Positions 43,179 through 51,826 of a stretch of 64,000 nucleotides of DNA are shown in pieces; the stretch's first letter is position 1, and each line of letters begins with the position of its first letter. Where the stretch lies: NCBI GenBank assembly GCA_001920415.1, contig MNJR01000011.1, forward strand, positions 62,001-126,000, read 5' to 3'. Under the pieces are notes generated by a model. The model was not told the origin of the DNA. It was given only the letters and a program-made list of their open reading frames with translations, and ran no database searches. The translations under genes and the position numbers were made by a program. Source of the stretch: Acidobacteria bacterium 13_1_20CM_3_53_8. GTDB lineage: Bacteria > Acidobacteriota > Blastocatellia > Pyrinomonadales > Pyrinomonadaceae.

Positions 43179-43796
43179 TCATTCAGCTAGATTTTGAACG
43201 GGAACGGGGATGCGGCGGAAGCCGTCAATGCGGCTGAGCCAGTAGTCGTTGAAGGGCGAATAGGTGACGCCGTGGCTGCGCGAGGCGTGATAGAAGCCGT
43301 GCTCGTCTGCGACTATGCCTATGTGCGAGAGGCCGCTAAAGAAGACCAGCGTGCCGAACTTGTACTCTTCATTTTGGCGCGCGGGCGCAAACTCTGACCA
43401 GAATGCACGCGCGCTGCCACGCTCGAAGTTAATGCCCACGGACTGAAAGACGCTCCACACAAAACCCGAACAGTCGAATACTCGCGGGCCTGTCGCACCG
43501 TAAACGTAAGGCGCTCCGATTCTCTGGTCAATGGCGGATAAGAGAAGCTGGTTGAATCGCGCAGGGCGCGGCGTTGATATGGAAGCGGGGGGGCGCGGCG
43601 CTTCTCCTAATTCAATATTAATTTCGTCGGCGTCAACTGAAAGCTCGTTCTCAAGTCTTGAGACTCCATAAGGACCTACGGCAATCTGTACTTTGCGCGT
43701 TCGCGCGTCCAAACTTTGAGCGGTAGCTGTGATCGCAGGCAAGCAAGCTATGAGGCATGCGGCCAGCATACGGGGGAATAGTTTTCTCATCAGCAT
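43179..43796 (-). CDS. NlpC/P60 cell-wall endopeptidase
   Basis: A protein of 205 aa with an N-terminal signal peptide (to about residue 27, TATAQ). The NlpC/P60 domain has the catalytic Cys in FDCSGFV, His in SHIGIV and a further His in FYHAS. It would cut peptidoglycan stem peptides in the periplasm. A short spacer (~30-85) precedes the domain. It has no close operon partner. Confidence 0.9.
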   Translation of the reverse strand: MLMRKLFPRMLAACLIACLPAITATAQSLDARTRKVQIAVGPYGVSRLENELSVDADEINIELGEAPRPPASISTPRPARFNQLLLSAIDQRIGAPYVYGATGPRVFDCSGFVWSVFQSVGINFERGSARAFWSEFAPARQNEEYKFGTLVFFSGLSHIGIVADEHGFYHASRSHGVTYSPFNDYWLSRIDGFRRIPVPVQNLAE

Positions 43797-44075
43797 AGTA
43801 GGGGACTACCTATCTCCTTCGCTCGTTCTCTTAATTTCTTAGTCTTGCTTTAAGGAAGTGCTGTGGTGAGAGGGGTACCGCTTGAACCACGAATCGGATT
43901 CTACATGCCTGAAGTGGATGATACAAGAAGCAATGTGACTGTTTCGTGATAAAGCATGGGCCAATGCACTGGCTTGAACTAAAAGGATTCACAAAGCTAT
44001 AACATATGAACGTTCGTTCACTGTTTCGGATTGCTCGATTGTCTTACGATAAAACACTATCGGTCATCATGACAT
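43797..44075. other. Intergenic stretch without recognised features
   Basis: It contains the small inverted motif GAACGTTC (about 44007) and otherwise nothing I can name. Confidence 0.4.
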
Positions 44076-44379
44076 AGGTTTCAAGTTTCAAGTTAGATGA
44101 AGCCTTCGCGTAAAGTAAGCCGCGTTATAAGCCGCGTTAGCGGCCACATGAATTTAGCCCGGCTTTTCAAAGCCGGGAGAGTGTATCAATTATTGATCCT
44201 CGTCGCATTAGCGACGATTGAATTACCATCCTTTATCAATCATCGCTAACGCGATGACTTTGTTCGTGGTGACATTGCGATTCCCGGCTTTGAAAAGCCG
44301 GGCTAAATTCATGTAGCCGCTAACGCGGCTCATTTGGCACACTTGCTTTACCTAACTTGAAACCTGAAACTTGAAACTC
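44076..44379. repeat. TTTCAAG palindrome enclosing a GCCGCGTTAGCGG palindrome
   Basis: Outer heptad arms AGGTTTCAAGTTTCAAGTTA (44076-44095) and their complement (44352-44379). Inside, 44130-44331 has ~48-base arms starting AGCCGCGTTAGCGG and containing TTTAGCCCGGCTTTTCAAAG. A third inverted pair around TCGTCGCATTAGCGACGA lies in the loop. Confidence 0.85.
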
Positions 44380-44444
44380 TTTTTCTTTTAATGCGTGGCG
44401 TGATAGCATGCGGCCTCAGTTGAAGAGAGGAGAATCCAGGCCCA

Positions 44445-45857
44445 ATGCTGTTCGTCCTGAGTAAAACTTCCGACCAATCAGTTGACGGCGCGACGCGCCT
44501 TCTGGTTCTTGAGAGGCTGCAAGATAAAGGCTTGACGCCGCTGATTCGCTCTGCGCGTTTGAGCGCGTTTGAATCTGCGCTGCTTGGGCCTGAGCGTGTG
44601 AAAGAGATGGAGCGAGCAATCGCCGCATGGACTGAGACGGAAGAAGATGCGCTCTACACGCGCGGCGACGTTTTCTGTTCAGAGGATTTCACGCTCTTTC
44701 TGATATTCGGTAGCGGCGAGGACGAGATGGCTTCTATGCGCGCAGGGATTGTTTACGAAGGTTCGACAACAGAGCCGCGCAAGAAACTGGATGCGTTCTG
44801 CCGCAACGTGAGCGACGTGCTCGAAACAGCGCGCAACGCGGGCGGAGAAGGAAATGTGCTTGGCATGCTCTTTCCAAATTGGCGTGATGACGAGCCGCGC
44901 GTCTCTTCAGCGCTTGCTCGTTTCGCCGGAAGCGAGTCTCACGCGCGTGACGAATCAACGCTAGAACAACAACGTGCGGTCGAGTTATTGGAAGATGAAG
45001 AGGCAAGAGAGTTTCTTCGTCGTGTGAAAGAGGCGCACACGGAAGGGCGCATGTCCGAATTGATGTTCGGTGGCGAGACGGAAGCGCGGCCTGCTCTGAT
45101 TAGTCGCATGTCCGACGTTGGGCTGCTACGCCGCGAAGTGCTAGTGCGCTGCCGCAAATCCGGGCGCGCACTGTTCCGGCTACCTTCGCCCGACGCGCTC
45201 TCTATTATAACTGCAAGCAACGCCGTGTGCAGCGAGTGCGGCTCAAAGATAGCCGACGAGAAGATTGAAGAGATGATAGCTCCTACAGAACAGGCCGGAG
45301 CGCTTCTGGAAGACGGGCGCTGGCTGGTCGGTCGCGTGCGCACTGTGTTGCGCGAATGTGGAATCCCGGAATCAGCTATCACCATCGGCTCTGCTTCGGG
45401 CGAGGGCGAAGCGCAGATGATGGTCAGCGCCTGCGACGAGCTTTTCCTATTCGTCCTGCGTGACGGCGATGTGACGCTCGCGCACGCGCGAAGAGCTTTG
45501 GAACGTCAGGCCGAGACGGAGGCCGCGCACCTGGTCGTCATAGCGACAGGGAAGATTCAAGAAGATGCGCGCGGGCGTTTGCGTGAGCACGCGCGTCGCC
45601 GCTCGCGCGCAGGCGGCGAATCGGAAGTCCTTATGTTCGAGAATCTGGAAGTGTCGCCCAGCGAATTGCAGCACGCCTTAGAGCGCGCCTCTCAACGCTC
45701 ACTAGCCCGCGAACTCTATGCGCTCGACGCAAGCCTTGGCTTCAGCGTAGGCTACATGATCGCCACGCGCTTCCGCCTTCTGCAAACGTCAGGCGCACTA
45801 CAAGACCTCGCAGCATCGGCAATAGGCGCAATAGCAGGAAGCCTGCGAGAAATCTGA
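44445..45857 (+). CDS. Unrecognised 470-aa soluble protein
   Basis: No signal peptide or membrane span. Three regions can be seen: residues ~1-160, mixed alpha/beta; ~165-290, charged, ending in a possible metal site (CRKSG at ~242 and CSECG at ~270); and ~290-470, with LLEDGRWLVGRVRTVLRECG and later ARRRSRAGG. I do not recognise the family and propose no function. The preceding region ends in an ACTTGAAACT-type repeat and AGAGAGGAG provides a ribosome site. Confidence 0.75.
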   Translation: MLFVLSKTSDQSVDGATRLLVLERLQDKGLTPLIRSARLSAFESALLGPERVKEMERAIAAWTETEEDALYTRGDVFCSEDFTLFLIFGSGEDEMASMRAGIVYEGSTTEPRKKLDAFCRNVSDVLETARNAGGEGNVLGMLFPNWRDDEPRVSSALARFAGSESHARDESTLEQQRAVELLEDEEAREFLRRVKEAHTEGRMSELMFGGETEARPALISRMSDVGLLRREVLVRCRKSGRALFRLPSPDALSIITASNAVCSECGSKIADEKIEEMIAPTEQAGALLEDGRWLVGRVRTVLRECGIPESAITIGSASGEGEAQMMVSACDELFLFVLRDGDVTLAHARRALERQAETEAAHLVVIATGKIQEDARGRLREHARRRSRAGGESEVLMFENLEVSPSELQHALERASQRSLARELYALDASLGFSVGYMIATRFRLLQTSGALQDLAASAIGAIAGSLREI

Positions 45858-45861
45858 AAGA

Positions 45862-45936
45862 AGTCTGGAGTCTAGAGTCTGGAGTCTGAAGAAGAAATGC
45901 TTTTGACTCCAGACTCTAGACTCCAGACTCCAGACT
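45862..45936. repeat. AGTCTGG heptad palindrome
   Basis: AGTCTGG/AGTCTAG arms with complement, placed after the 470-aa gene. Confidence 0.9.
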
Positions 45937-46035
45937 GTTCTAGTTTTTCATTGACAACCCGTAGCCTTAAGAGCGAATCTTAGCGTTGCTCGCCATCCCC
46001 CCGGCGGAAAATAATCGTACAAGGGAATATGTAGT

Positions 46036-47388
46036 ATGAAATTCAGCCCGTCCCTTCTAGCTCTCCTAGCATTCTTAACAGTCGGCGCGGCGTCTGCTCA
46101 GACTCCTGAGCAGCAGACTTCAGGGCAGACGCGACCGCGTACGGTCACGGTCATTCCGCCGCCATCGCAGCAGCCAGTCGCGCCGCAGCCACAGCCCTCG
46201 CAACAAACGCAGACTCCGGCTCAGCCTACGATTGTCATTCCTCCGATTACGCAACAGACAACTTCGCCTTCTTCTACGCAGAGCGCGCCGCCGCCGCAGC
46301 ACGCCACTTTGACGCCGCCAGCCGCGCCGTCTCTGATAACGTCTGTGCCTGCGACGCGGGCGCTTCCGCCGGACAGAATTCGCGCGCGTATCACGGAAGC
46401 CGAGAGACTTCTTAAGTCTCGCCCACAGCCTACGGCTATGACGACTACATTTCCGTCAACAGATTTCGTGACGCTCGCGGCGTTAGATCAGGACTCTTCG
46501 CAGATTCATTTGCTGACCGTTCCGAAGACAGTCTATCTGGTGAAGGGAGCAGAGATGACTTTGACAAGCAGTTTGGGCGCGACGCTGCAACTGCGCGTGG
46601 TTAGAGTGAACGGAGTGAACACTGCCGTCACCGTCTCGGACAACGCAGGGCGGCAGTTGATGCCGCTCATAGTAGAGTTTCCGATTGAGCGCGGCGGCGT
46701 CTACCGCGAGACAGCTTACTATACTTCAGCGCACCCTGCGCTTCTTTCCCAAGAGCTTGTGAGAGCTGGGCAGAACTACATTCACAACATGCTCGATCTT
46801 GCCGCGAAGCGTTTAAGAGATAGAGGCGTTCCAGTCTCGCCTGTGATTATTGATATTGCCGAACGCCTCTGTGTAGTGGAGCACGTAGATCACGAGCGCT
46901 TTCGTATGGAAAATCGAATAGCGCTTTACGAAGAGATTTATTCGCTCTACGCGCTGAACGAACTGAACACATATCGCTACGCCGTGAGCTTCGCGGGCGC
47001 GGGCGGCATGGTGCAGATGATTCCTTCTACCTACCAGATGATTCGGCGGCTTCATCCAGCCGCTAACCTGAACCCGGATTTTTTGAGCGGCATGCGCAAC
47101 CACACAAATGCTCTGGAAGCGATGTTGCTCTACATGTCAGACACTTGGAGCGACCTGATGAGCAACCCTGATGTCGTCGCCGCTTATCAATCAGGATTGG
47201 CGACGCAGTCGGAGTTGATGGCTGCGGGCTATAACTCAAACCCTGCGCGGCTTGGTCTCTACCTGAATCGCGGCGGCTCCGAATGGCGCACGCTCATCCC
47301 GCGCGAAACGCAGACTTATCTACAGATTTATAAAAATCTGGAAGCGCTGATTCAGACTAAACCGCGCACGCAAATCTCAACTAACTAG
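46036..47388 (+). CDS. Exported lysozyme-fold (lytic transglycosylase-like) protein
   Basis: A protein of 450 aa. The signal peptide ends at ASAQ (~22). A Pro/Gln/Thr-rich linker runs to about residue 105. The C-terminal domain has MVQMIPSTYQMIRR, AGYNSNPARLGLYL and LIPRETQTYLQIY, motifs of soluble lytic transglycosylases. The E in CVVEHVDHERF or a nearby one may be catalytic, but the classical E-S pair is not clear. A middle beta region (~140-230) is unassigned. Confidence 0.72.
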   Translation: MKFSPSLLALLAFLTVGAASAQTPEQQTSGQTRPRTVTVIPPPSQQPVAPQPQPSQQTQTPAQPTIVIPPITQQTTSPSSTQSAPPPQHATLTPPAAPSLITSVPATRALPPDRIRARITEAERLLKSRPQPTAMTTTFPSTDFVTLAALDQDSSQIHLLTVPKTVYLVKGAEMTLTSSLGATLQLRVVRVNGVNTAVTVSDNAGRQLMPLIVEFPIERGGVYRETAYYTSAHPALLSQELVRAGQNYIHNMLDLAAKRLRDRGVPVSPVIIDIAERLCVVEHVDHERFRMENRIALYEEIYSLYALNELNTYRYAVSFAGAGGMVQMIPSTYQMIRRLHPAANLNPDFLSGMRNHTNALEAMLLYMSDTWSDLMSNPDVVAAYQSGLATQSELMAAGYNSNPARLGLYLNRGGSEWRTLIPRETQTYLQIYKNLEALIQTKPRTQISTN

Positions 47389-47412
47389 AGCGAATTTTAG
47401 TTGAATGAATGG

Positions 47413-47567
47413 CACGGGAAGTTCACCACCGCAGACACGGAGTACGCAGAAGTTATACAGAGGATTTCAGATCAGAAATCTCAAATTTGAAATTTCAAAT
47501 CTCAAATGCTTCGCTCTTCTTCGATGTAACCTCTGCGTACTTTGTGTCTGCAGTGATGAGTCTTACT
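47413..47567. repeat. Nested GCAGACAC / AAATCTC palindrome
   Basis: The outer arms are CCGCAGACACGGAGTACGCAG and CTGCGTACTTTGTGTCTGCA (imperfect). The inner arms are AATCTCAAATTTGAAATTTC-like. Confidence 0.75.
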
Positions 47568-47608
47568 TTCCGTGCACTCAATTAGGAATTACTCTAAGCG
47601 CGTTCGTT

Positions 47609-50092
47609 TCACGCAACAAGCGTCGGGCGGGCTTTGGCGGGGTAAACGTTTGAAGCTGCGCGCGATTCCGTGTAGGTGTCAGAAATGATTTTCTCCGCGC
47701 CGCTCACGTCCGTAGGCTTCGAGAAGAAATAGCCCTGTCCGTTTTCGCAATCCAGCTTTCTCAATAGCGCCAACTGGTCGTTCGTCTCAACGCCTTCTGC
47801 AACAACATCCATCCCAAGATTCTGCGCTAGCATTACTATGGTGCGCACTATCTCTATGTTCTCGTTATTGTCAACGATGCGTATGACGAACGAGCGGTCA
47901 ATCTTCAGCGTGTCAATGGGGAATTTGTGCAGGTAGCTCAATGAAGAATAGCCCGTGCCGAAATCGTCTATGGCGAGTTGCACGCCGAGCGCGCGTAGCT
48001 GCTTCAACATCTCTGTGGCCGTCTCTATGTTCTCCATGACGGCAGATTCCGTTATCTCGAGCTTGAGACTGCGCGGGTCAAGCTTCGTCTCGTCCAAAAC
48101 GCCTTTAACCTGACCGATTAAATCTGGCTGCGTGAACTGGCGGCTTGAAAGGTTGACGCTGATGAAAAGCGGCGGATCCGAAGGGAAGCGTCGCTGCCAA
48201 CGGCGCATCTGGTGACACGCTTTCTTCAGCACCCAGTGGCCTATCTGAATTATCTGGCCTGTCTCTTCAGCCACGGGGATGAAGTCCAGAGGCGAGATCA
48301 TTCCGCGCTCTGGATGTCGCCAACGAACCAAAGCCTCGAAGCCGCGCAGCTTGAAGGTATCGAGCGAGACTATAGGCTGGTACTGTACGAAAAATTCCTG
48401 ACGGTCAAGCGCGCGGCGCATGTCCGTTTCGAGTTGCAGCAGGTTCATGGCGAAAGCGTGCATTGCTTTATCGAAAACTTCGTGGCGCGCTTTGCCCAGA
48501 CTCTTTGCGCGGTACATCGCTGTGTCCGCGTCGCGCAGGATTTCCTCCGGCTCTTCATAGCCAGTCGAACTCGGCGCGATGCCTATACTTACTGTAGTGA
48601 AGACCTCGCGCCCGCCGAGTATGAAGGGCACTGTCAACTCTTTCTGAATGCGCTCGGCGACCACAATGGCTTCAGTCTCTTCCTGCAAGTCTTCAAGGAC
48701 AATAGTGAACTCGTCGCCGCCCACGCGCGCTACTGTGTCGCCCGGTCTCAGGCAGGATTCGAGTCTTCGGGCGATTCCAACGAGAAGCTGATCGCCTATC
48801 ATGTGGCCTAGACTGTCGTTGATGATCTTGAAGCGATCCAGGTCAAGGAAGAGAACCGCGTAGATTTGACCTTTGTTGCGCTTGGCGCGGGCTATGGTCA
48901 GCTTCAGGTGGTCAATGAAGAGCGCGCGGTTCGGCAACCCTGTGAGCGCATCGTGAAATGCATCGTGAAGCAGACGCTCTTCTGCGCGCTTGCGATCCGT
49001 GATGTCTTGAATCTGAAAGATCAGGTGCGCAGCGTCAGTCTCTACATTACGAACCAAGGATACGCCGCACAGAACCCAGACGATGTGGCCCTGCCTGTGC
49101 AGATAGCGCTGCTCCATCTGGCAAGTGTGAATCTTGCCCTTGAGCAGCCGCTTGATGTTGGCGAGCGCAGCCCCCAAGTCTTCATGATGAATCAGCCGCT
49201 GAAAGTCTGTCGCTAATAGATCTTCTTCCGAATAGCCTAGAAGTTCGCAGAGCGAGCGATTGACCTGAAGCCAGCGACCTTTTGCCGAAACGAGAGCCAT
49301 GCCCACAGCCGAGTAGTTGAAAGCGCTACGGAAAAGCTGTTCGCTCTGCTGCAACACGTTCAAGTGGCGCAGCAGTTCATTGTTCTGCTCGGCCAGCGGC
49401 TCGGGCTTCTTCAGAGATGTGTAAGCGAAATAGACTATGGCTATGACGGCCATGCCGGAGATAGAAGGGTAAAGACCTATGATTGAGGCTAGACGAGCGG
49501 CGAGTCCGGCTGCCGCTGCGAGCGTAAAGTAGGTGAAGAAAGTCCACGTCACGCTTGCGCTCCATGCCTGCCAGAACGAAAGCCCAATCTCTTCGCTGAT
49601 GGCTAAGACGGCTGAATGCGTAAGCGAGCGCACGAGCGCTACAAAAAAGAGCGCCAGGAGCAGAGATGCTGTGTGCGCGCCGAGCGGCAGTTCAGAGAGC
49701 AGCCCGAAGTTCAGTCTGAGAAGATGTACGCTGATAAAAGTTGAAGCTACTGTAACAGCAGAATTGAATAGCAGCGTCGCCTTCTTTTCATTGTGCCGTA
49801 GGCTTGAGCAAACGGTCGCAACTGCTGCGAGGAGCACTGCGCCCTCGCCCGCGAAGAGAAATAGCGCAAGAAAGATGAAGAATTCCGTTAGAGAAATCTG
49901 ACCTTTGACGTTAGGAATCTTCAGACTCAAGCGCGCCCCGGCGCTTATAGCGACCAGCGTCAGTAGTAGAAAGGGAATCGTAATCTGCCCAAACGAGACA
50001 TGGAACGCAGAGTATGCGAGCACGCCTGCGGCCAGAAGAATTGTGGGCCAGATGTGCAGATTGGCGAAACGTTGATTGGCCGTTGCGGTCAT
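47609..50092 (-). CDS. Membrane PAS-GGDEF-EAL protein
   Basis: A protein of 827 aa. Residues 1-230 hold about 7-8 membrane spans (MASE-like sensor). A PAS domain covers ~250-370 (AVGMALVSAKGRWLQVN). A diguanylate cyclase domain has intact GGDEF (458-462) and an I-site RPGD (449-452). An EAL phosphodiesterase domain begins at EALVRW (585-590), with SVNLSSRQF, ELTESA-like LEITESAVM and DDFGTGYSSL. Both signatures look active, so net direction on c-di-GMP cannot be told. It is divergent from the SPOR gene. Confidence 0.93.
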   Translation of the reverse strand: MTATANQRFANLHIWPTILLAAGVLAYSAFHVSFGQITIPFLLLTLVAISAGARLSLKIPNVKGQISLTEFFIFLALFLFAGEGAVLLAAVATVCSSLRHNEKKATLLFNSAVTVASTFISVHLLRLNFGLLSELPLGAHTASLLLALFFVALVRSLTHSAVLAISEEIGLSFWQAWSASVTWTFFTYFTLAAAAGLAARLASIIGLYPSISGMAVIAIVYFAYTSLKKPEPLAEQNNELLRHLNVLQQSEQLFRSAFNYSAVGMALVSAKGRWLQVNRSLCELLGYSEEDLLATDFQRLIHHEDLGAALANIKRLLKGKIHTCQMEQRYLHRQGHIVWVLCGVSLVRNVETDAAHLIFQIQDITDRKRAEERLLHDAFHDALTGLPNRALFIDHLKLTIARAKRNKGQIYAVLFLDLDRFKIINDSLGHMIGDQLLVGIARRLESCLRPGDTVARVGGDEFTIVLEDLQEETEAIVVAERIQKELTVPFILGGREVFTTVSIGIAPSSTGYEEPEEILRDADTAMYRAKSLGKARHEVFDKAMHAFAMNLLQLETDMRRALDRQEFFVQYQPIVSLDTFKLRGFEALVRWRHPERGMISPLDFIPVAEETGQIIQIGHWVLKKACHQMRRWQRRFPSDPPLFISVNLSSRQFTQPDLIGQVKGVLDETKLDPRSLKLEITESAVMENIETATEMLKQLRALGVQLAIDDFGTGYSSLSYLHKFPIDTLKIDRSFVIRIVDNNENIEIVRTIVMLAQNLGMDVVAEGVETNDQLALLRKLDCENGQGYFFSKPTDVSGAEKIISDTYTESRAASNVYPAKARPTLVA

Positions 50093-50137
50093 GAAGGGTC
50101 AGGTGATTTCGGAATGCGGATTTCGGATTAGAAGAAT

Positions 50138-50200
50138 TGATTCATTGACTCATTAATCCATTGAATCAATGAGTCAATGAACCAATCTATCAATCTCTTA
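50138..50200. repeat. 8-bp periodic palindrome (ATTGATTC type)
   Basis: Octads ATTGATTC, ATTGACTC, ATTAATCC and ATTGAATC, then AATGAGTC and AATGAACC, form a hairpin. Confidence 0.75.
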
Positions 50201-50430
50201 TTCCGCAATTCGGAGGAGCGTTAGATCAAATTTTTATCATGTGAGCCTTGCGAAGCGCAGATTGAACGAGCGGGAGGGCATAGCTCGTCAGGGGCGTGAA
50301 TCTGTAGGCCATGTGCTTGATGCCAAATAGCTTAAAGCTCATACTCTGTGGCCGCACGTTTGCGGCTTATCAACAATTTAGCACGGTTCATGGGTAAAAC
50401 ACCAGAAGAAATTTCATAAAAACTTTTTAC
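50201..50430. other. Unassigned intergenic stretch
   Basis: Between the membrane GGDEF-EAL start and the SPOR-gene promoter. No gene or clear structure is seen. Confidence 0.4.
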
Positions 50431-50459
50431 TTGATTAAACCATGCTATTCCAATAAAAT
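50431..50459 (+). promoter_or_regulatory. Promoter of the SPOR-protein gene
   Basis: TTGATT (50431-50436), a 17-base spacer, then TAAAAT (50454-50459). Confidence 0.65.
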
Positions 50460-50465
50460 TGTCCT

Positions 50466-50677
50466 GATACAGGCGGAACCGAAACGCCTGTAAGCGTTTA
50501 CTCGGAAAATACCTAATCGGTTCCCGGCCTGCCAGCTTTGTGTTCCCTGCTTATTCAGCGCTTCAAAACTTTCACCGCCAGATCATTCATGTTCTGCTCA
50601 CATTCAAAAAAGCGGCACGAAAAAGAGATGAGCTATTCCAAGTCGGTGAAGATTTCAGAGAGGAAGAGTAAAAATCA
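50466..50677 (+). other. Structured leader of the SPOR-protein gene
   Basis: Overlapping stems: ACAGGCG...CGCCTGT (7 pairs), AACGC...GCGTT, and GAACCGA with TCGGTTC farther on. The first and third compete for the same bases. It matches no riboswitch class I can name. Confidence 0.4.
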
Positions 50678-51766
50678 ATGAGAGCCATCTGCCCCGAGTG
50701 CAATCTTGAAGATGAAGTTGACCCTGCATCGGTCACACCTGACACACGTTTCGTTTGCGCGCGCTGCTCTACTAGGTACGAAGTTTTTCGGGATGAAGCA
50801 GCCCCTGATGATTCATCTCTATGTGAAACGTATGCGATGCCTGAGATGACTGCTCCACAGAATGAGGAAGAGGCTTACTCTTTGCCGGACGCTCAAAACG
50901 ACGAACTGCTGATCTTGCCTGAGCAGCCCTCTTCGGATAATGCGGAAGGCCAGATGGCTGTTCTAGAAGAACTCTTCCTGAACTCGTCATCGGAACAGAA
51001 AGAAGAAGTGGAGAAGGAAGAGCCGGTCGCGCAAACTGAGCCGCCCAAAGTTGAAGAGCAAAGGGTTGACGCTTTGCAGGATTCGCAATCGCCGGACACC
51101 ACGCTCGCGCCAGAAGAGCGCTCCGAGACTGCAAATGTAATGACCCCGGTTGCGCCGCGAGACAAATACGCTGAAGGCGTGCGATTGATGAAAGTGTCGC
51201 CTTCGCGTCTTTTCATGGGCGGGGTCGCGTTCATAAGTTTAATAGTAGTCTGCAACCTTATGGTCGCGCCCGTAGTGCGAACAGGAAAAGCTTCCGGTAG
51301 CGCGATAACAAAACTTAACCAGGACAGCAATCAATCGTCCAATAGAGCAATGCAGCAATCGGTCGCGCGCATTGAGAGCGAGCCAATTAAACCCGCCGCA
51401 TATGTTGAAGAGTTGCAGCCGACTCCAACGCCTCAGCCGCGCCCCGTTGTTGCGCCAACTCCCGCACCAACTCCTGAACCGACGCCCGCGCCGAAAGTAG
51501 TTGAGCCGCAACCAATGACTCAGGATGGCAGGTTCACCGTTCAGGTAGGCTCTTACAATGAACCGGGACAGGCCGAAGAGCGCGCCGCGAAACTGCGCGC
51601 TTCAGGTTTCGACGCGCGCGTCGTAGAGGCGCAGATACCGAATCGCGGCACTTGGTACAGAGTGCAGACCGGGCGTTTCGCAACGCGCGATGAAGCCACA
51701 CGCTACGGCGCTTCGGTTCGTGCGAAAGGCGCTGCCGATGCTGCGGTCGTAACAGAAGTTCAGTAA
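50678..51766 (+). CDS. Zinc-ribbon, membrane-anchored SPOR-domain protein
   Basis: A protein of 362 aa. It has an N-terminal MJ0042-type zinc ribbon (CPECN...FVCARCSTRY, residues 4-36), an acidic region, and one membrane span (~185-205, FMGGVAFISLIVVCNLM). A Pro/Thr-rich periplasmic linker follows, and the C-terminal SPOR domain (~283-362, FTVQVGSYNEPGQAEERA). SPOR domains bind denuded glycan at division sites. It is followed 60 bases on by an amidase gene, which is the kind of enzyme that creates such glycan. Confidence 0.88.
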   Translation: MRAICPECNLEDEVDPASVTPDTRFVCARCSTRYEVFRDEAAPDDSSLCETYAMPEMTAPQNEEEAYSLPDAQNDELLILPEQPSSDNAEGQMAVLEELFLNSSSEQKEEVEKEEPVAQTEPPKVEEQRVDALQDSQSPDTTLAPEERSETANVMTPVAPRDKYAEGVRLMKVSPSRLFMGGVAFISLIVVCNLMVAPVVRTGKASGSAITKLNQDSNQSSNRAMQQSVARIESEPIKPAAYVEELQPTPTPQPRPVVAPTPAPTPEPTPAPKVVEPQPMTQDGRFTVQVGSYNEPGQAEERAAKLRASGFDARVVEAQIPNRGTWYRVQTGRFATRDEATRYGASVRAKGAADAAVVTEVQ

Positions 51767-51826
51767 AAGCGTAGAGTGTTCGGATTAAAGAGTTAGAAAT
51801 TTAGAAGCAGGTTAGAAGAAGCGCGT

